From Azadirachta indica (Eukaryota; Streptophyta; Magnoliopsida; Sapindales; Meliaceae), in assembly GCA_022749755.1 (NCBI GenBank), contig CM040450.1, forward strand, positions 3,772,913-3,836,912: a DNA stretch of 64,000 bases, given 5' to 3'. The notes beneath the pieces are model-generated. The model ran no database searches. It saw only the letters and a program-made list of their open reading frames with translations, and was not told where the DNA came from. Shown piece after piece: positions 38,123 to 48,954 of the stretch. Both the position numbers and the translations under genes were made by a program. How positions within the stretch are numbered: position 1 is the first letter of the stretch; each line of letters begins with the position of its first letter.

Positions 38123-38473
38123 AACTTTTTGTCACGTGACTTACCAAAATTTTCCCTTGAGTATATAGTAGTTGGGATAAGCATACCATATCATCTGTAT
38201 ACTCATCTAATAAAATTTTACCGCATGTATTTAATTTGAATTTGACTAACCATAAAAATAATAATAACAAATGATAATAGAGGTTGAATTATTTGATACA
38301 AGTGATTTGATTTCATTTAAAAGTCCCATTAGAACAGTCCTAAGTAGGACTTTGGGCTTGATGGGCAAAAGTCTAACGGACCAAAGTGGCATGGTGGTAG
38401 AAGGCCCACGGGTTTTTCGGAAAAGAAACAATGACGATATTTAGTAAATAAGCATAGCCCAAGTTTGTATTAT

Positions 38474-38641
38474 CAATTGTGGTAACATAGAGGATGCAAG
38501 CGTTATTCAGAGTGATTAGGCGTAAAGCATTTGTAGGTAGCCTTTTTAAGTTCATCGTCAAATCCGAGGGCGCAACCTTGGACAAGTGGTGAAAACTACC
38601 AAGCTGGAGTATGGTAGGGGCAGAGGCTATTTCGGTAGCTT
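38474..38641 (+). pseudogene. Nuclear fragment of plastid 16S rRNA gene (NUPT)
   Basis: About 165 bases follow the plastid 16S rRNA in order: GGTAACATAGAGGATGCAAG, then GGGCGTAAAGC-type sequence (here AGGCGTAAAGC), GTCAAATC, and GAAAACTACCAAGCTGGAGT followed by GGTAGGGGCAGAGG. It corresponds to the part of 16S just after the 530 loop. Differences from plastid 16S are mostly C-to-T and G-to-A, as in methylated nuclear copies, plus small indels at the right end. It is not functional. The mitochondrial and nuclear small-subunit rRNA genes differ here, so a plastid origin is preferred. Confidence 0.85.
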
Positions 38642-40008
38642 ATATTTGGTTTTTTAACTTAATTTTTTTTATTACGTAAAAAAGTGAATTTATTTTTTTT
38701 TTGGTTGAATTTAAAAAATGTACATAATTTGATTAAATTTCTTTTTATAAATATTCTAATATAGTTAATCTATTTACATACAAATATAAAAGTATTAATT
38801 TTTAATTCTTTTTTAATTAAAAAATAAAAACATCGTTCAAACTTCGTATTATTTAAATTTAAACATTTAAATTTATTCAAATTTTAAACTTTTCATATTT
38901 TTAGTCAAAAAAAAAAAACAATCGATACATTTATCTAAAAATCATGCCACATCGCATGAAAGCATTTAGCAATGAAAATAGGAAGGATGAATGCATGCCA
39001 CATGGCATGCAAGCATTGGAGAGTTGAAAATATGAAGGATAATAAATTTTTAAAAAAAAATGACATATGCACTTGTATTATTTGCCAAATGTATACCTTA
39101 ATTCTATTAATTTTAAAAATTAAAAAAAAACTTTTTGGCAGCCATGGTTATACAAGGTTATTCTCAGTATCGGTATTTCTCTTTGTCTATATTTTTGTTT
39201 TTTTTTTTACTTTGTTTAAACGTTGTAAGAAAAATTATTAATCAACTATTGACATGATATAATATTATTATTGAATGTGATTGGGAAGTGTAATGTATAT
39301 GACGAGAATCTGATATTGCATGGAAATGAAAGGACTGTAATAATATTCAGCATTATTATAATCCACTAGTCATTTCATTAGTTGTTGATACAAGAGCTTT
39401 GTGCGAAATTTCCATACTCTTTACAATGTGAAAGCTAGAATGCCCTGAGATTCTCAAGAAATGATAATAGCTGTATATGATTCACATTCACTCTTGAAAG
39501 CCGGAGTGTACCAAGAAACTCACATTGCCATGCATGCACAGAAACAGTATCATCTTTATCTTCAATCTTCAACGTAAAAGTGGCTGCGTTGTAAATTGTC
39601 AAATTCTGCTGCAATGAAGCATCGAACTGCCAAGTTTTAGGGCATAAAAGAGGAAACTCCACCGCCAGAAATCCTCGAGGTGCAAAGCTTGAGTACACAA
39701 TCGTTGACAATTGAGCTCTCAACTCTCAATTACCTTAAAACAAATTATTAAGCCTAAATGGTCATGCCAATGGCAATGCCAATGCCATTGGGTCGTGAGC
39801 CTCCTTTTTGGTTTTCTGGCATTTTTTTTTTCCCTCCTTGCTGCTTTATTTCTTTATCTCCTCCATGAAAGAACATGTTGAGATGTTTTCTGATCTCTTT
39901 TTGACTTTGGAGGCAAATTTTTGATCATGGAGAAAGCGTTATCTCTCAGACTCATTGACTGAAAATGCTGATTTTTTTTAATCCTTTTGGGTATTCCAGT
40001 CAAAAAGA

Positions 40009-40009
40009 A

Positions 40010-40037
<28 letters not shown>
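40009..40037. repeat. (AAT)n microsatellite
   Basis: About nine ATA/AAT units in the OCTOPUS downstream region. Confidence 0.8.
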
Positions 40038-40040
<3 letters not shown>

Positions 40041-41553
40041 TCTTATTTTTAAGAAATCATCATTGCTTAGCTCGATTCTCTCTTTTGTAATGGGATTTGA
40101 GCATTAGTGTTTTAAGAAAGTATGTTCTTCAATTCCCTGGTCTGCGGGAATTCAGTATCTCTAATTTAAGTTTGATATGCTTTTGCAATTTGTATTCCTT
40201 AGGCACCGTTGAATGAATCACTAACCATTATGTATGGAAAAATAGAGGGAAAAGGCATAGGAAAGGAATTGATCTTTTTCGAGTATCATTTGAATTATGG
40301 GTAGCATTCAAGCTGTAGCTAATTAATGACACATGCTTTCTTGTTTGATTTTGCTATCAATTGAAGTTTTCATCATCCTAATCCATCTTTGTCCAAAAAC
40401 AGGTTTTGAAAATTTGCATGCCCAAGTGAAGAATTTCACACATACTAGCAGCTATTTCAGGCCTGCTCCACTGAACATGCTCATGGTTCCTAACTTCCTG
40501 CTGCAAATGATGAAATCGGATCAACTGGCCTTCCATGTCCAAGTCAATTACTAACCGAAATTGGAAGCTGGGGAACAAAAATCCACTGGAAGTAGAAGAC
40601 TTGCTAATAATTTGTCCGCTGATTACTTTGGCTTTTGACATTGTCATCATGTTTCAATTCATTTGCAAATTTTGCATCATTACATTTACTTTTGCTTCAA
40701 GTCTCAAAACTGAAGTGGAAGAATTAATCTATGTAAATGATCTACAAGTACGTGAAGGCCGAACATTATCGTCTTCAAAAGACTGCTCATGGAAGATCCA
40801 AGATTACACGCATAGATCTCACGGAATCCCCAGAGATGAACACATCAGGAATACCAATTCTATAGAGAGTGCAGTGAGCCAAATGAGGTTCAAGTTCAAC
40901 AGATTAACCTTGTCAACGACTGTGACAATAGATTTCGGGGCAGAAACTGTCTGATAACAAATGCCTTGACATATCATGTATTCATACTACAAACAGTGAG
41001 TGACATTCAAAGAGCACGAGGCATATGTCACAGAAACCTGTTGTCTAAAGAGATACGAGAAGGGGGAATCGGACTTATTATTTGTCATGTACCGATAAAT
41101 TTAGAAAAGGTATCAAACCAAGGAGACATGAGCCCACATCCGCACCTGTGCTAATAGGGTAAATTTGCTCTGAAACAACATGCACCATCACATCAGCTAA
41201 TTCTGCAAAGGACAGCGATAAAGAGAACCAAGTTGTATCCTGAGGCAAGCAGTTTTATGCATAGCTGCACAAATAATCTGTGTCCTAGCCTTTTCTGGTA
41301 AGAAGAGTAAAATAACACAACAAATGAAGGGAAAACTCAATATACTAACAACAGTTTAATTTGAGACAAAAGGTAACACTGAAAATTTATGTTATTTGAA
41401 TAATTGAAGAAGCATGCCACTCAAAGAAAAGGCAACAAATTTAGGATGTTTTTTATCCAACCAACCATCAAGAATACATAGGCATGTGTGGTTACACAAC
41501 AAATGCAGCAAAATTAACATTAAACCAAATAAACACCTTATGGAGCTCCAAAT

Positions 41554-43548
41554 TTAGTACAATCGCAGTACGCTCCTTGCAATTGAATGTGCATGATTCG
41601 ACCTACTTTTGCCGGATCCACCCCTCCTACTGCCCCTCAACGGTGTCAAGTAGAACCTTAAGAGACCATTTTCAATGTTGTTGGGTGAATACCTTGCGCT
41701 CCGATTCCTCTCCAACACAAACTCATCTCTCTTCTTTCTACCATTCCCATTTCCCTCAACACCATTCTTTTTCAAACCAGCAAATGATCCTCCAAAATTA
41801 CTTGAGTTCCTCCAACTAACACTGCTGTTGCTCCTCATCACCTTGGGATTAAACCCCCCTTTGACTTCTCCATTTCTTTCTCCTCTCAGCTCTTGCCAAG
41901 ACTCTGAAAACGACCTCTCAACCCCATTAGCTCTACTATACCTATCTTCGTCCTCATCTTTGTTAACACTTCTCCTGTGTATAAAACCCCAGATATTCCA
42001 TGCCTTACTCCATCTCCTGGACTTCTTATTCTCCTTCCTTTCACCATTCCCTACGACAGATGCATTGTCTCTAAAATTCATCTCAAAAGTCTCACTACAG
42101 TCATCCCTCAACGAATTGGAGTTTGAATCCCTCAATTCCTTATCTCCATAAACCAACTTAGGCCCATTAAAATAATCCACTGTTGCAGGAGACACCTTTG
42201 CATTGGAAACTGACTTCATTTCATCCATCTCAGCCACCACAGCTGCGGCAGTCTTCCTTATAGAACTTGACCTGTCAAGACTCTTCCTTCTCCTTGAAGA
42301 TGAATCAGAATAATAGTCCCTTGTCTGTGCAGAGCCACCAGGGACAATCTCATCTTCATTAATAGCATTCATAACCGGTTCTTCAACCGGAATTTGTGTA
42401 TCAGACCTTGAAACATGAACAACGGGAGCATCCTCCACCACAGAAACCATAGTGGGCATTCTTGGAAATGTTCTTCCAATCAAGTATCCATCCCAAGAAG
42501 CCCGTGGCTCATCAAACGAGTAACGTGGATCATCAAATGAAATCCGGCCCGCATCAAGCGAGAATCTTGGATCCGTGTCACAAGACCGCCGCCCGAAACC
42601 GTAATCTGCAATTTCCGACTGGGTTTCTCTGTACTGCCTCGAAATTGGCTTCTCCACGGGTAACCTTGCAGACCCAGTATCATTTCTACGCTTCTTCAGC
42701 TTCTGCTTCTGTCTCCATTTCTGTAATTTCTTGCTGAACACTGATGCAGCTGACCAGAAACTACCTGCAAAATCTTTGAAGTCTCTCCCTGAAGCTTTCT
42801 TCGTTTGTGAATCAAGATCTATGTGGTCTTTCATTGGCTTTAACTCTTCTTCCAGAACTGGTTCCTGTTTCTCTTCTTCCTCTTCTTGTTCCTCTTCTTC
42901 TTCTTCAACAATTTCCTCAACTTTGTCTGCTACATTAGAACTCGATGTTCCTACATTGGGTTCGTCTAAAACCCTAATGTAATCATCATCATTGTCTTCC
43001 TCGTTCTCGGTCTCGCTTTCGCTTTTACCTTCTTCTTTGGACTCCTCTAAGACCGGACCCTGAAAGCTGGGTCTTGCAGAAGACCCCAAATTTCTGCTCT
43101 CAGTCTCAACAATCTCTCTATTCTGCTCTCTTTTATAAGGGTTTCTCTCGTCGTCCTGGTTAAACAAGGACCAGAGTGTGTTCCGAACCCTAACGTCACA
43201 AGATTTTCTCTGTGGCTCAAAAACGCCACTAAAACCCTCGTTTTTAGAGGCCGAAAACGACTTGGTGCGCCGAAGCTCGGGAAAGAAGGGGGGTTTGGAG
43301 GAGCCTCCGCCACCGACAGAGGGCTTGAAAATGGACTTAAGAGCGGCGGCGGCGGTGGAGGTAGTGGGGGGTTTGCGTGATGAGGAAGATGCTGAAGAGG
43401 AGTGATCTAAAACGGCGAGACGCTCGCAAAGGCATGAGGGGCAAAAGCCGGTGAAATGCTCATCAGGGTGACGGTCACAAGAAGTAGAAGGACGGTGGGG
43501 CTGCGGTGGCTGCGGTGGTGGTGGTGGTGGGTCGGTTGCAGGATTCAT
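41554..43548 (-). CDS. OPS: OCTOPUS/OCTOPUS-like protein (DUF740)
   Basis: One uninterrupted frame of 664 aa. OCTOPUS is a polar, plasma-membrane-associated protein that promotes protophloem differentiation, in part by sequestering BIN2 kinase. The conserved N-terminal block after a Pro-rich start reads CDRHPDEHFTGFCPSCLCER (about residues 24-43). Further conserved segments are RNTLWSLFNQDD (about 122-133), an acidic Glu-rich run (about 212-232), SGRDFKDFAGSFWSAASVFS (about 253-272), then basic KLQKWRQKQKLKK. WNIWGFIHRR and a C-terminal LRFYLTPLR complete the family pattern. No membrane helix, so association is peripheral. Length is near Arabidopsis OPS. Whether it is OPS or an OPL paralog cannot be settled by eye; the flanking WD40 and PPR genes favour OPS (At3g09070). 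Confidence 0.88.
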   Translation of the reverse strand: MNPATDPPPPPPQPPQPHRPSTSCDRHPDEHFTGFCPSCLCERLAVLDHSSSASSSSRKPPTTSTAAAALKSIFKPSVGGGGSSKPPFFPELRRTKSFSASKNEGFSGVFEPQRKSCDVRVRNTLWSLFNQDDERNPYKREQNREIVETESRNLGSSARPSFQGPVLEESKEEGKSESETENEEDNDDDYIRVLDEPNVGTSSSNVADKVEEIVEEEEEEQEEEEEKQEPVLEEELKPMKDHIDLDSQTKKASGRDFKDFAGSFWSAASVFSKKLQKWRQKQKLKKRRNDTGSARLPVEKPISRQYRETQSEIADYGFGRRSCDTDPRFSLDAGRISFDDPRYSFDEPRASWDGYLIGRTFPRMPTMVSVVEDAPVVHVSRSDTQIPVEEPVMNAINEDEIVPGGSAQTRDYYSDSSSRRRKSLDRSSSIRKTAAAVVAEMDEMKSVSNAKVSPATVDYFNGPKLVYGDKELRDSNSNSLRDDCSETFEMNFRDNASVVGNGERKENKKSRRWSKAWNIWGFIHRRSVNKDEDEDRYSRANGVERSFSESWQELRGERNGEVKGGFNPKVMRSNSSVSWRNSSNFGGSFAGLKKNGVEGNGNGRKKRDEFVLERNRSARYSPNNIENGLLRFYLTPLRGSRRGGSGKSRSNHAHSIARSVLRLY

Positions 43549-44944
43549 AACCGGTGTCGTTTTGTAATGCCAACTCTAGCTCTGCTCATAATGTTGTTTA
43601 CTGCGTGAGAGAAAAGGGAGAGAGTGTGTTGAATGTGAAAACTGTTTGGTTCCAACGGACAGTGAGTGAGTGAGTGAGTGAGTGAGAAAGAAAGAAAAAG
43701 AAAGCTAAAAATGATAGAGGGAGAGAAAATGACGAGAGATTGGGGCAAAATTATAAATAAAATAAAAATAAAAAGAAGAAAGAGAGAGAAAGAAATAAAG
43801 CAAACAAAAAGAAAAGCAAAACAAAACAGAAAAACAAAATGAAAAATCTCCGCGTAGAATTTAGAATGAATATTTTTCTTCTAGGTCTCTTAACTTTTCT
43901 ATGTTTTCATGCAAGTACATCATTCTGTCCACTTATACTTATTCCAAATATAGTCTCCAATATTTAGATAGTTTTATAATAAATATAATTCAAAAGAAAA
44001 TTCAACAAATATTGAACTAAGAAAATGTCTATATAATACTAGAAAAAAAAAATAGATCATTTATTTACAAAATATTGAATTTTGACTACTAAATGTGAAA
44101 TGTATAAAACTTTTAAAAATAACTAAATTATCTTTATAATATAAAATTTTAATCATAGTCATAAAAAAAAAATACCTTACTTGATATATTAATATATAAA
44201 GAAACTATGAGTGGTGGACCTATTTGATAAAGTTTTGTTTTGAAATAGAAAAATTTAAACATAAGGGATAAAAATGTTATTAACCATAAAAATGCCCCAC
44301 ACAAGGCGCACACACACACCCACACACAACACTGGACGACTTACTGTCTGTCCAAGCTTTGGTTTGCTTTCTCTCTTTTCCTTTTCCCGTTGTGCCTTTT
44401 TTTTTTAATTTTTTTTTCTCTTTATTTCTCTAGCTCCTAGGGGCACTCGCTTGTGAAATTACGCTTTTGTGCCAACTCAATAAGTCCCTGTTTGGCAACT
44501 CCATCACTGCCATTAATTATGGTTGACAAACTACTTTAATCCACCTCTATTTTTGACAATGATAAATAAAGCTTTGTTTAAACAAACTTTAGGTGATATT
44601 CTTAAAAAAAAAAAAAAAAAAAAAAAAAACTTTAGGTTCTTTGCATTTCCAAAATTGATTATTTAAGATAATTTCACTCAAAATTCAATATTTTTTAATA
44701 TAAACATAAATAAAATTTTAAATTCATCTCAAATATTTCTTTAAAACACTTCAAAACTTTTAACAATTCATTTTAACTACGTTTTCAATTATTTTTACCT
44801 TAAATTATTTTTTTTTTTTTTTGGGGGGTTATTGTTTAACTTTGTTGAATTCATAGTTTTGTTCATGTTTTCGATTTTCAAAGATTCCCGTCGAGAGAAA
44901 AAGCAAAAGTAAATCACGCCATCACTACTACATACATATTGCAC

Positions 44945-44947
<3 letters not shown>

Positions 44948-44978
<31 letters not shown>
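44948..44978. repeat. (GA)n microsatellite
   Basis: Perfect GA dinucleotide run, about fifteen units. Confidence 0.85.
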
Positions 44979-44983
<5 letters not shown>

Positions 44984-45109
44984 CTGTTAAAAAGCAAGCA
45001 AGAGATCTGCCTCCTCTTTTTTTTTTTTTTTTGGGTTCTCTTCTCTCACATTTCGCTTTCCCTGCTTTTTTTTTTTTTAATGTATGAAAAGAAAAGAAAA
45101 TAAAAGAAA

Positions 45110-45138
45110 AATTAAATTAAATTAAATTAAATTAAATT
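45110..45138. repeat. (AAATT)n pentanucleotide repeat
   Basis: Five to six tandem AAATT units. Confidence 0.8.
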
Positions 45139-45633
45139 ATTTTTATCTTTATCTTTTTCCTGTATTTGTATTCTCTTTTTGTTTTTGGGGTCTGATAGCT
45201 TTTCAGTTTTATAATTTCTCCATAAATAATTAAGTTCACAATCATATAGGTTTGCCCACTTGGATTTTATTTATTTTTGAATGAGAATGCAACTCTATTA
45301 TGTGTCTCTCTGGTGGGTGCACAAAGTACAGGTACACCCCACTACCACCACATTATATTAGAAAGAATTAATGTAACGCAAAAGGGAAGAGACCAATTTT
45401 GTCTTTTGCATTGTTTTGTCTTGATTTGTTTTGTTGTTCTTAAAACGGTGTCGTTTATACCCGCTTTCCTTTCCTTTCCTTTCCTTTGCCTAATGCATTT
45501 TTGGGATTTTGGCTTCTTAATCTTTTTCCCCTGTTTGGGTGACGTCTAAATGGGACTTGCGTGCTTTCGGCTTATCACTTTCTGTTGAACTTGGTTTTGC
45601 CTTTTTCATTTATGGTAAAGGTTATATTATTTT

Positions 45634-45669
<36 letters not shown>

Positions 45670-46689
45670 TTAATACATGTGAAATGTGAAATGTGAATGT
45701 GAATGCTTACAAAGAGTTGTTGAAGATTTCACAATTGTAGAATCCATCCAATACTTTGATAAAAGCCATAGGCTTCTTCATCTTCTTCACCAAAAAGGAA
45801 ACTCCCATAACCTTTTCTTTGCCAGCCAACCAACCCAACACGTCCATCCCCTATTTCAAAAATCTTATTTCATTTTTCTTTTACTATTTCAAAGCTGCAA
45901 CGACATTAACAAAAGTTCACATATATTAATTGATAATAAAAAGATTCAAGATAAATTAAAAAGATAACAAAAAGAATCAAACTATCATAGAACTTGATCT
46001 AACGAGTCTTAAAAATATATATCTTTTTTTTAAAAAAAAAAAAATTGTTTAAATTAAGTTACTATATGTTTTAATGTTAAATTTGTTGTATCGATTTTTT
46101 AGAAAAATGTTATTTAAATCTATCAATATTTACTAATATTATTAAGTGGGATAGTTAATGAGTGATTAATTAAAGGCCTTGAAGTTGAAGTTGAAGTTGA
46201 AGGTTGAAGAACTTCAATTCAAAGGAAACATTTTAGTAAAAAAGAGAAGAGAAAAAAGAGAAGGGAAAATAGTTCAAATATTTTTGGTGCTCTCTTCCTT
46301 GTTGATTTAGTTTACTAAAGGGCAAAAAAAGTCAGGGGGGTAAAAGAATAACAAAAAGAAGCAATAACGGGGTAGGTCCTAACTTCCAAACCTCCTTTAC
46401 CAAAAACAATAAAAATATTTGTTTCATTAAAGATTTATGGGTATTATGTAAAACAAAAATAAAATTTAAAAAAAAAAAACAAAAAAAAAGGAATTTGTTT
46501 TCTAGAAAAAGGGGAGAAATAAATGAATGGCCCTGCCAAGCGCCAAGGTATTTTCTCGAGAATTTTCGAAGCAGAATCTGACCTCGAGACTGCTTCTTCA
46601 ATGGAGTTTTGTTTTTCTGTTGGCAATTGGCATCTCAAACTGAATAATGAAAATAAACAAGTAGAAAAATAATTGGGAACATGAGTGCT

Positions 46690-47146
46690 CCACGTGTCTA
46701 CGTTTGTTTGTCGACTGTAGGAGTACTACTACTATTACTACTACTACTACTACTACAACTCTTTCTTTCTTACGTGTTGCATGCATTTGTATGCCATCGT
46801 ATCCGTATCTCGTATACGCTCTTGACACGTCATCTGGTCATTCCCCTTACGAGACTGATTCCACAGGCTAACACCACCGCTTTTCACTTAGCGCGTGGGA
46901 CTCACCTCCCCTTCTCAAAGCAAACGGAATTGGAATCATAATTGACTGGACCCCACTCCAGTATGGCGTGGGGCCTGCCGCATGGTCTAGTAACATCCTG
47001 GCCATGGATTGAATTTCAAAGCTGTAACTCGGTGTTTTACACGTGTGTATGATGCCAGCATGAGAAGCAACTGCTTGTTCGCACGTGTCATCACGTCTTT
47101 TCTTTGTTTATTTATATGTTTATTTACTGTCAGAATCACCACGTAT
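46690..47146. promoter_or_regulatory. Cluster of G-box/ABRE ACGT cores
   Basis: Seven ACGT-core sites fall in about 455 bp: CACGTG at 46691, ACGTGT at 46772, GACACGTC at 46824, palindromic ACACGTGT at 47039, CACGTG at 47082, CACGTC at about 47092 and CCACGTA at 47139. These are the cores bound by bZIP (ABF/GBF) and bHLH (PIF) factors. The surrounding DNA is less AT-rich than its neighbours, as in a promoter or enhancer, but no coding start lies downstream on either strand within 2 kb. It is about 3.1 kb upstream of the OCTOPUS ATG. Confidence 0.45.
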
Positions 47147-48917
47147 TTCGAATTTAATGAATATGGTTTTAAAAATGTGCGTGGGGGTATAAAATAATTT
47201 TTCCTAGAATAAGAAAAATATTTGTTAGTGTTATTAGATTAAATTTGAAATAATAATTTAAAAAGAAGATACTATATTTAATTTTTAAGTTAATATGAGG
47301 AATTTGCTAGGTATATATAAGACAATACTTAAAAGATTCACATGCATGTGAGGATTAATATATATTTCTACAAGAAGAATTCTTCACTTAATCGATGCAT
47401 ATATATTAATAATTAAGGAATTATTCATTATTACACATATTATTAAATTTTTGTAATTATATGAAGGAAAATGTATGCAAATTTTATTCTCCATGATATG
47501 GATAATTAAGGTTAATGTAATTTAATTAATTAAATTCACAGTCAAATTAAAATATCAATATAATATATCTCCTTTTTAAGTTAATTTGAGAAAAATTGAA
47601 GGGTAACATGAAAATTAAAGGCATAATAAATAAAGTGGAGGATTGGAATTGGATTGAAGATAGAGCTAGAATTGATTGATGGGCAAGAGGCCTAGGCATT
47701 GATTTAAAGGGGTAATTAAAGAGACTACTACTCCTGCCGCTGAAGTCACGGGATACAGAATAAATCCCGGCGGCTTAGCTTATGAGGAACATGGAGGGAG
47801 TGACTTAAAGCTAGGTGGAGCCAATAGGTTGTAGCCATTTGTCCCTGATGGGTCCAGGGGTGGCGGCGACCACCGCCACCACCTTCTCCTGCATGCTTTC
47901 GGTTGCACATTCACTGCAGGGTCCCCATAATCACATGGGTTATGATTTACCAATGCGAAGAATAAAGAGAGATCTCAGAGCTATTAATTGAAAACACAAC
48001 TTTGTGTTTTTCGGTGTTGGTGGTGGGGAAGAGAAGGGATCACTGAAAAAGAACCCTAAAAATGCCCATAATATATATATATATATATATACACATACAT
48101 ATATAATGAGTATAGTGTGTGTATATATATATATATATTTGCATGAATAGTACTCGTACGTAAAATGATCTTCTGTCTTTTATACCTTTATCTTTTAATT
48201 TACATTTCTTTATACCAAAAACACATTTAATAACTTGAAAAGAAAAAGGGTATTCAATTTCATTTCATATCATTTCCATGTGGGGATTTATTGTCTGTGT
48301 CTTTGTCTTTGTCTTTCATTCTCTTTAATAGTAGCTAGCTAGCTATAGGGTTTGTCTAATTTGTCTTTCTTTCTTTCTTTCTAGGTTTTTAATATTATTG
48401 GTGGGTTGATATAACATGTATGCTTCTTAATTTTCTTCTTCCCATATATATATATATATATATGTATATAATTTCTAAGTTTAGTGGGAGGGAGAAAAAA
48501 GATTTTGGGACAAAAATTCCCCATGTCTGTGAGCTGTGGCCCCTCTTCCATATATATATATATATGTGTGTGTGTGTGAAAATGATCCCATCAACCAATT
48601 AATTCAGTATCTTTGTTCCCATCAGCTATTGTTTTCAAACAACTTTTTATATAAATTTGTCTATTGTTTTCTTGTTTTTGCATCATTTTTGATACTGTGA
48701 TAGTCCAACTAAGACCCCACAATCTTAACATTAATTTGTTGTACACTATTAGCGTTAGGATCACCTTGCTCTTGAAAATAACCTGCCTGCCCATCTCAAT
48801 CTCATCTCTCTGTGTCACTCCAATCAATCATTTTATCTATATATATAGTATGTATGTTATATATAGTCTTTGGTTTTATAATGACATTTGCTTTTTGTTT
48901 GTATTATTAATTGTCAC

Positions 48918-48954
<37 letters not shown>

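Larger units (their letters stand above)
36615..41553. other. Intergenic region between the ELM2 and OCTOPUS genes
   Basis: Both flanking genes end into it. The first about 120 bp are probably ELM2 3'UTR. It then holds the transposon fragment at 37080-38122, the plastid 16S fragment at 38474-38641, and an (AAT)n microsatellite at about 40009-40037. Minus-strand frames at 39435-39722 (95 codons) and 40378-40650 (90 codons) have ordinary amino-acid composition, but I cannot place them in a family and they lack clear partner exons. The 41.0-41.5 kb part is likely OCTOPUS 3'UTR. Confidence 0.45.
43549..46680. other. Upstream region of the OCTOPUS gene
   Basis: The first few hundred bases are the OCTOPUS leader and promoter, with a (GAGT)n run near 43661-43685 and GA-rich tracts to about 43850. 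Farther out are a poly(A) run at 44605-44629, (GA)n at 44948-44978, an (AAATT)n repeat at 45110-45138 and (AAT)n at 45643-45669. No gene recognised; frames at 45277-45549 and 45686-45967 lack family features. Confidence 0.5.

Noticed and set aside
38373..38585. Open frame across the plastid-like sequence
   Set aside because: It runs antisense through a 16S rRNA fragment and has no protein meaning.
41675..42151. Long plus-strand open frame
   Set aside because: It is antisense to the OCTOPUS coding sequence; its Leu/Ser/Phe-rich composition is the usual shadow of a Glu/Lys/Ser-rich gene.
47740..48060. GC-richer patch considered as a microRNA precursor
   Set aside because: I compared it with conserved plant miRNA sequences I know (miR156-172, 319, 390-399, 408) and saw no match, nor a long enough fold-back.
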